From Achromobacter sp. Root83 (GTDB taxonomy: Bacteria > Pseudomonadota > Gammaproteobacteria > Burkholderiales > Burkholderiaceae_B): a stretch of DNA of 64,000 bases. Shown here in pieces: positions 60,590 through 64,000 of the stretch. The DNA is taken from positions 104,644 to 168,643 of the forward strand of contig NZ_LMIU01000003.1 of the NCBI RefSeq assembly GCF_001428845.1. Reading direction: 5' to 3'. A program made the position numbers and the translations under genes. Numbering within the stretch: position 1 is the stretch's first letter; each line of letters opens with the position of its first letter. The notes beneath the pieces were generated by a model, which had not been told where the DNA came from, did no database searches, and saw only the letters and a list, made by a program, of their open reading frames with translations.

Positions 60590-62107
60590 ATGCATCTCGA
60601 CCGTATCCGCCACCTTGGGCTGCGCGCCAAGATCACGTCCGCCGATCAGGCGGCCATGCTGGTCCAGGACGGCATGACCGTCGGAATGAGCGGTTTCACG
60701 CGGGCCGGGGACTGTAAGTCCGTGCCCGCCGCGATCGCGGCGCGGGCCGAGCGCGAGCCGCTCGCCATCACGCTGATCACCGGCGCATCGCTGGGCCACG
60801 ACACCGACAAGTTGCTGGCGCAAGCTAACGTCCTGGCGCGTCGCATGCCGTTCCAGGTGGACACGACCCTGCGCCGCAAGATCAACCAGGGCCAGATTGC
60901 CTTCATCGACCAGCACTTGTCCGAAACCGTCGAGCAATTGCGCGCCGGGCATATCGGCCCGATCAATGTCGCCATCATCGAGGCCGCCGCCATTACGGAA
61001 ACTGGCGCGATCGTGCCGACGATGTCGGTGGGCAATTCCGCTTCGTTCGCGCAGCAGGCCGACAAGATCATCATTGAACTGAATATGAGCGTGCCGGCTG
61101 CCATCGAAGGCCTGCACGACGTCTATGTTCCGGGTGAGCGCCCGGCACGCCAGCCGATCGGCCTGGTGTCGGTGGACCAGCGCATCGGCCAGCCCTTCAT
61201 CGAGGTGGACCCCGGCAAGATTGCCGCCATTGTCATCACGCATGAACCCGATAGCCCTTCCAACGCGCTGCCGCCCGACGATGAGACCAACGCCATCGCG
61301 GGGCATATCAATGATTTCCTGCGCGGCGAAGTCGACGCGGGCCGACTGACCAACGCCTTGCTGCCCTTGCAGGCCGGTATCGGGACCATCGCCAATGCGG
61401 TGCTGCACGGCTTCGAATCGTCGGACTTCGCGGACCTGACCATGTATTCGGAAGTGCTGCAGGACAGCGCGATCGAATTGCTGGACCAAGGCAAGCTGGC
61501 GTTCGCCTCGGCGTCTTCCATCACGGTGTCCGAGCCCGTGTACGAGAAGATCCTGGCCAACATCGAGCATTACCGCGAACGCATCGTGCTGCGCCCACAA
61601 GAGATCAGCAACGCGCCCGAGATCGTGCGCCGTCTGGGCATCATCGCCATCAATACTGCCCTGGAATTCGACCTCTACGGCAACGTGAACTCCACGCATG
61701 TGGGCGGCACGCACATGATGAACGGCATTGGCGGTTCCGGCGATTTCGCCCGCAACGCCCACCTGGCGATCTTCGTATCCAAATCCATGGCGAAGGGCGG
61801 GGACATTTCCAGCGTGGTGCCGATGGTGTCCCACGTGGACCACACCGAACATGACGTGGATGTGCTGGTTACCGAATGCGGCCTGGCGGACCTTCGCGGC
61901 CTGGCCCCGCGCGAGCGCGCGCGGGCGGTCATCCAGAATTGCGTGCATCCGTCGTATCGGGACGCCCTGCAGGACTATTTCGACCGGGCATGCGTCCGTG
62001 GCGGCCAGACGCCTCATCTGATCGAAGAGGCGTTTTCCTGGCACCAGCGTTTCAATGAAACGGATTCCATGCGGGCGGCCGTGCCGTCCGCGCGCAAGGC
62101 GGCCTGA
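60590..62107 (+). CDS. Acetyl-CoA hydrolase/transferase (succinate:CoA transferase type)
   Basis: A 505-residue class I CoA-transferase family enzyme (Cat1/AarC/ScpC group). Landmarks are GMTVGMSGFTRAGD near the start, GIGTIANAVLHGF near 263 and TMYSEVLQDSAIELLD, which holds the catalytic Glu, near 285; GGSGDFARNAHLAIFV is the CoA-site loop. It moves CoA between acetate/propionate and succinate or hydrolyses acyl-CoA. It is divergent from a LysR gene. Confidence 0.92.
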   Translation: MHLDRIRHLGLRAKITSADQAAMLVQDGMTVGMSGFTRAGDCKSVPAAIAARAEREPLAITLITGASLGHDTDKLLAQANVLARRMPFQVDTTLRRKINQGQIAFIDQHLSETVEQLRAGHIGPINVAIIEAAAITETGAIVPTMSVGNSASFAQQADKIIIELNMSVPAAIEGLHDVYVPGERPARQPIGLVSVDQRIGQPFIEVDPGKIAAIVITHEPDSPSNALPPDDETNAIAGHINDFLRGEVDAGRLTNALLPLQAGIGTIANAVLHGFESSDFADLTMYSEVLQDSAIELLDQGKLAFASASSITVSEPVYEKILANIEHYRERIVLRPQEISNAPEIVRRLGIIAINTALEFDLYGNVNSTHVGGTHMMNGIGGSGDFARNAHLAIFVSKSMAKGGDISSVVPMVSHVDHTEHDVDVLVTECGLADLRGLAPRERARAVIQNCVHPSYRDALQDYFDRACVRGGQTPHLIEEAFSWHQRFNETDSMRAAVPSARKAA

Positions 62108-62177
62108 GTCCGGCGCCACAGGGGGCGGCCGCTGCGCGGCATCCCCATGCCGGCCATCCCGTGCGGATTTGTCGGCT

Positions 62178-63116
62178 TTACGTCCTGCCGCCGTCGGGCG
62201 GCGGCGTAACTTCGTTGCGGTGCAGGTTCCGGCGGGACATTTCCTGCTCGTCGCGCAGCCATTGCTTCAACGCGACCAGCGGTGCCCAATCCCGCAGACT
62301 CGGCCGATAGACCAGGTGATAGGTCTGCGCCATCTCGTAGGGGACGCTCACGGGCGACACCTGCACCAATCTGCCTGCGCATAGCGCGTCCGCTGCCAGC
62401 AGCTCGCGTCCCAGCGTGATGCCCAGCCCTTGTTCGGCCGCCTGCAGCATCATTCCCGCGTCATTGAAGGAAGCCACGGGCGTAACGGGCGTGCGCAGGC
62501 CAGCCGCATTGAACCAGTGCTGCCAGAGCTCCCGGTCGCCCAGCAGCGGCTGGCGCGACAGCGTTTCGGGCGAGTTGTCCGCCAGGGCCGCCGCCGTTTC
62601 GGGCGATGCCAGCGCGATCAGCGGCATAGGCATATCGAAGAGCGGCTCCGATTCCACTCCGGCCCACGGACCGCGGCCAAAACGCAGCGCGGCATGAAAA
62701 CCATCCCGCAGCAGATCGACGACCTGCTGCGAGGTTTCGATCTCCAGCGCCAGATCGGGATGCCGGACACGCCAACGTGACATGCGCGGCAACAGCCACC
62801 GCTGCGCGAAAGACGGCAGCACCGACACGCGCAGGCGCTGTTCGCTGCCGGTCGCGGCGGCAGCGGCGGCCTGCAGCCCTTCGTCCAGCAGCGCCATTGC
62901 TCCCTGCACGCTGCACAGCAAGGCGGCGCCCGCGGAGTTCAGGACGATACCCCTGCCGGTACGTTCAAACAGCGGAAAACCGACTTGCTCTTCCAGCACC
63001 TTGATCTGCTGGCTGACTGCGCTGTGCGTCAGGTGCAGGCGTTCGGCCGCGGCGCGCAGGTTCTGCAACTCGGCGACGACGCGGAAGGCGGGGAGGGTAT
63101 TGAGAGGTAAACGCAT
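62178..63116 (-). CDS. LysR-family transcriptional regulator (GcvA-like)
   Basis: A 312-residue regulator. MRLPLNTLPAFRVVAELQN leads into the HTH RAAAERLHLTHSAVSQQIKVLEE (landmark RLHLTHSAVSQQIKVLEE), very like GcvA-group proteins, and the effector domain has GLGITLGRELLAADAL. The start is at 63116 just after TGAGAGGTAAAC-type sequence on the complement; it is divergent from a DUF1127 gene, its likely target. Confidence 0.9.
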   Translation of the reverse strand: MRLPLNTLPAFRVVAELQNLRAAAERLHLTHSAVSQQIKVLEEQVGFPLFERTGRGIVLNSAGAALLCSVQGAMALLDEGLQAAAAAATGSEQRLRVSVLPSFAQRWLLPRMSRWRVRHPDLALEIETSQQVVDLLRDGFHAALRFGRGPWAGVESEPLFDMPMPLIALASPETAAALADNSPETLSRQPLLGDRELWQHWFNAAGLRTPVTPVASFNDAGMMLQAAEQGLGITLGRELLAADALCAGRLVQVSPVSVPYEMAQTYHLVYRPSLRDWAPLVALKQWLRDEQEMSRRNLHRNEVTPPPDGGRT

Positions 63117-63136
63117 GGTTAAAGCCCCGGGGTGGC

Positions 63137-63180
63137 ACCAATTGGTCATCTTAGCTTACCGAATTGGCGAAAACAATTCG
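63137..63180. promoter_or_regulatory. Candidate operator between LysR and DUF1127 genes
   Basis: A 10-base palindrome ACCAATTGGT (63137-63146) is followed by the inverted repeat CGAATTG (63160-63166) / CAATTCG (63174-63180). Part of it recurs as TTACCGAATTGG (63156) and TTACCAAATCGG (63210). This looks like binding sites for the divergent LysR protein. Confidence 0.5.
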
Positions 63181-63241
63181 ATTTTCACCGGGATATTGGG
63201 CGACTACGCTTACCAAATCGGATCAATCAAAGGAGTCCGCC

Positions 63242-63568
63242 ATGTCCGCCCAAATCTGCACCTCGCCTGCACCCCCCTTTGGCCGGTTGGACGCCAAACC
63301 CCACTCGTCATTAACTGACGTCCAAGACACCGCGCTCACCCCGCAGCCCTCCGCCCTGGAGTTGGCCCAAGCCCCTGATCAAAGCCTGCTTGCTAGGATC
63401 TGGCTCGCCTTCTGCAAGCGGCGCAACGAAGTCCGGTTGCGCAACCTGGCAAAGGAAATGGATCCGCATATGTTGGCGGACGTAGGCGCACCCAGCTGGT
63501 TGATCAACGAATGCTCCCTGCAGCGCGACCTCGCGCGCCTGCGTAGTGCGGACTACCTACGTTGGTAA
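63242..63568 (+). CDS. DUF1127-family small protein
   Basis: A 108-residue protein. The C-terminal half has the DUF1127 pattern (ARIWLAFCKRRNEVRLRNLAKEMDPHMLADVGAP, landmark RNLAKEMDPHMLADVG), including the Arg-rich helix and the DIG-like turn; the N-terminal 50 residues are an unstructured Pro/Ala/Ser-rich extension. DUF1127 proteins are short stress-linked proteins, some RNA-binding. AAGGAG lies just before the ATG at 63242. Confidence 0.82.
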   Translation: MSAQICTSPAPPFGRLDAKPHSSLTDVQDTALTPQPSALELAQAPDQSLLARIWLAFCKRRNEVRLRNLAKEMDPHMLADVGAPSWLINECSLQRDLARLRSADYLRW

Positions 63569-63668
63569 CCTGCTGCTTTCTCCGTTTCGACTGGATCTTC
63601 ACTTCAATATAAAGAGGGGCGAGCCCCCGTTTCGAAGAGGAGCGTGCGGCCAAGGAAGCGCTTCTATA

Positions 63669-63712
63669 TATAGAGGGAGGCATCTGCTCGGGTTATAGAG
63701 GGAAGCACCTGC
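63669..63712. repeat. Imperfect 19-base direct repeat
   Basis: TATAGAGGGAGGCATCTGC (63669-63687) and TATAGAGGGAAGCACCTGC (63694-63712) differ at two positions and are 25 bases apart. A weaker third copy (TATAAAGAGGGG) starts near 63608. Confidence 0.6.
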
Positions 63713-63715
63713 CGA

Positions 63716-63748
63716 GGTGCGGAATCTCCGCTTGAGCGGGTCCGCACC
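63716..63748. other. Long hairpin after the direct repeat
   Basis: Outer stem GGTGCGGA (63716-63723) with TCCGCACC (63741-63748) and inner stem CCGC/GCGG (63728-63731 and 63736-63739) around TTGA. No T-run follows, so it is not a normal terminator; it may be part of an RNA leader. Confidence 0.5.
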
Positions 63749-63779
63749 GAGATTTAAAAGGGTCAATTGCTTCCTCCGC

Positions 63780-63807
63780 ATGACAGCTCAAAATTCTGTG
63801 CTATAGT
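63780..63807 (+). promoter_or_regulatory. Predicted promoter P1
   Basis: ATGACA (63780-63785), 16 bases, then TGC-TATAGT (-10 at 63802-63807), an extended -10 promoter. It shares TGTGCTATAGTCT with the second promoter. Confidence 0.6.
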
Positions 63808-63961
63808 CTCGCTCCTTCGCGGTTCAAACAGTTTTTCGAGCCACGGAGCCAAGCAGGTGCAACAGGTCTGACGGGTTTCCCAGCAGGTCTGCCGCCCAAG
63901 TGATCAGAAATGAAAGCGCGGCGGTTATTGCAAGGATTGGTGCAAATCAGGCAGAAGCCGG

Positions 63962-63991
63962 TTGCACGATCTGCAAAAATTGTGCTATAGT
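63962..63991 (+). promoter_or_regulatory. Predicted promoter P2
   Basis: TTGCAC (63962-63967), 18 bases, then TGC-TATAGT (-10 at 63986-63991). The 13-base core TGTGCTATAGTCT is identical to P1. Transcription would run out of the window. Confidence 0.65.
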
Positions 63992-64000
63992 CTTGGGCTT

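Larger units (their letters stand above)
63569..64000. other. Gene-free end region with repeats, hairpin and promoters
   Basis: About 430 bases to the end of the window. It holds an imperfect direct repeat, a long hairpin and two matching extended -10 promoters, listed separately. No open frame with a ribosome site is seen; the sequence reads like the leader of a stable-RNA or strongly expressed operon beyond the edge. Confidence 0.6.

Overview
The window is one continuous stretch of a high-GC chromosome, densely coded on both strands. I see no insertion sequence, integrase, CRISPR array or rRNA gene. The gene types (PstCAB, AAHS-type transporter, split Liv transporters, several LysR/AraC/GntR regulators, a decayed Bug-type binding protein, a DUF1127 protein) fit a metabolically versatile beta-proteobacterium of the Alcaligenaceae, most likely Achromobacter or Bordetella. 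That placement is inference from gene content and base composition only.

Layout. 1-2.0 kb: end of a phosphate uptake operon (pstC fragment, pstA, pstB) with a terminator. 2.0-3.7 kb: an aromatic-acid-type MFS transporter and a tRNA-Pro(UGG). 3.8-9.1 kb: envelope genes (secreted protein, Tat-exported DUF1254/DUF1214 protein, outer-membrane barrel, AraC regulator, OmpA-like lipoprotein). 9.2-12.7 kb: glycosyltransferase, APC permease and two small unknown genes. 12.7-18.4 kb: a complete five-gene chaperone-usher fimbria operon. 18.5-21.3 kb: an unusual trio of acyl carrier protein, beta-ketoacyl synthase and flavin reductase-like protein. 21.3-34.9 kb: mixed housekeeping and unknown genes, including two broken genes (a Bug remnant and a TPR gene with an in-frame amber codon), a regulator-enzyme pair, a SMI1/KNR4-like protein and thiopurine methyltransferase.

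34.95-51.5 kb is the most striking part: a catabolic island. A branched-chain-amino-acid-type ABC importer (binding protein, LivH, a LivM-LivG fusion, LivF) with a quinone oxidoreductase and an SDR runs leftward. A divergent operon encodes an SDR, a 3-hydroxyacyl-CoA-dehydrogenase-like enzyme and a beta-keto acid cleavage enzyme (BKACE). A GntR/FCD regulator with a glycerol-dehydrogenase-like enzyme follows, and a further operon encodes a two-subunit transketolase, a shikimate-dehydrogenase-like enzyme with altered substrate-binding residues, a GMC oxidoreductase and a GST-like protein. Three near-identical 13-base sites of the form ATATAT-N-ATATAT lie in just the promoter regions of these units, which suggests one regulon controlled by the GntR protein. 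The substrate is not evident. There is no sugar kinase, so the route could be a previously undescribed one for a hydroxylated acid.

51.5-64 kb: a soluble PAS-PAS chemoreceptor, a DUF1653/exonuclease/MazG-like group, an ABM-domain protein, two secreted Ser/Gly/Thr-rich proteins, a large MscS channel, a LysR-acetyl-CoA hydrolase/transferase pair, a LysR-DUF1127 pair, and finally 430 bases without a gene holding a direct repeat, a strong hairpin and two matching extended -10 promoters reading out of the window.
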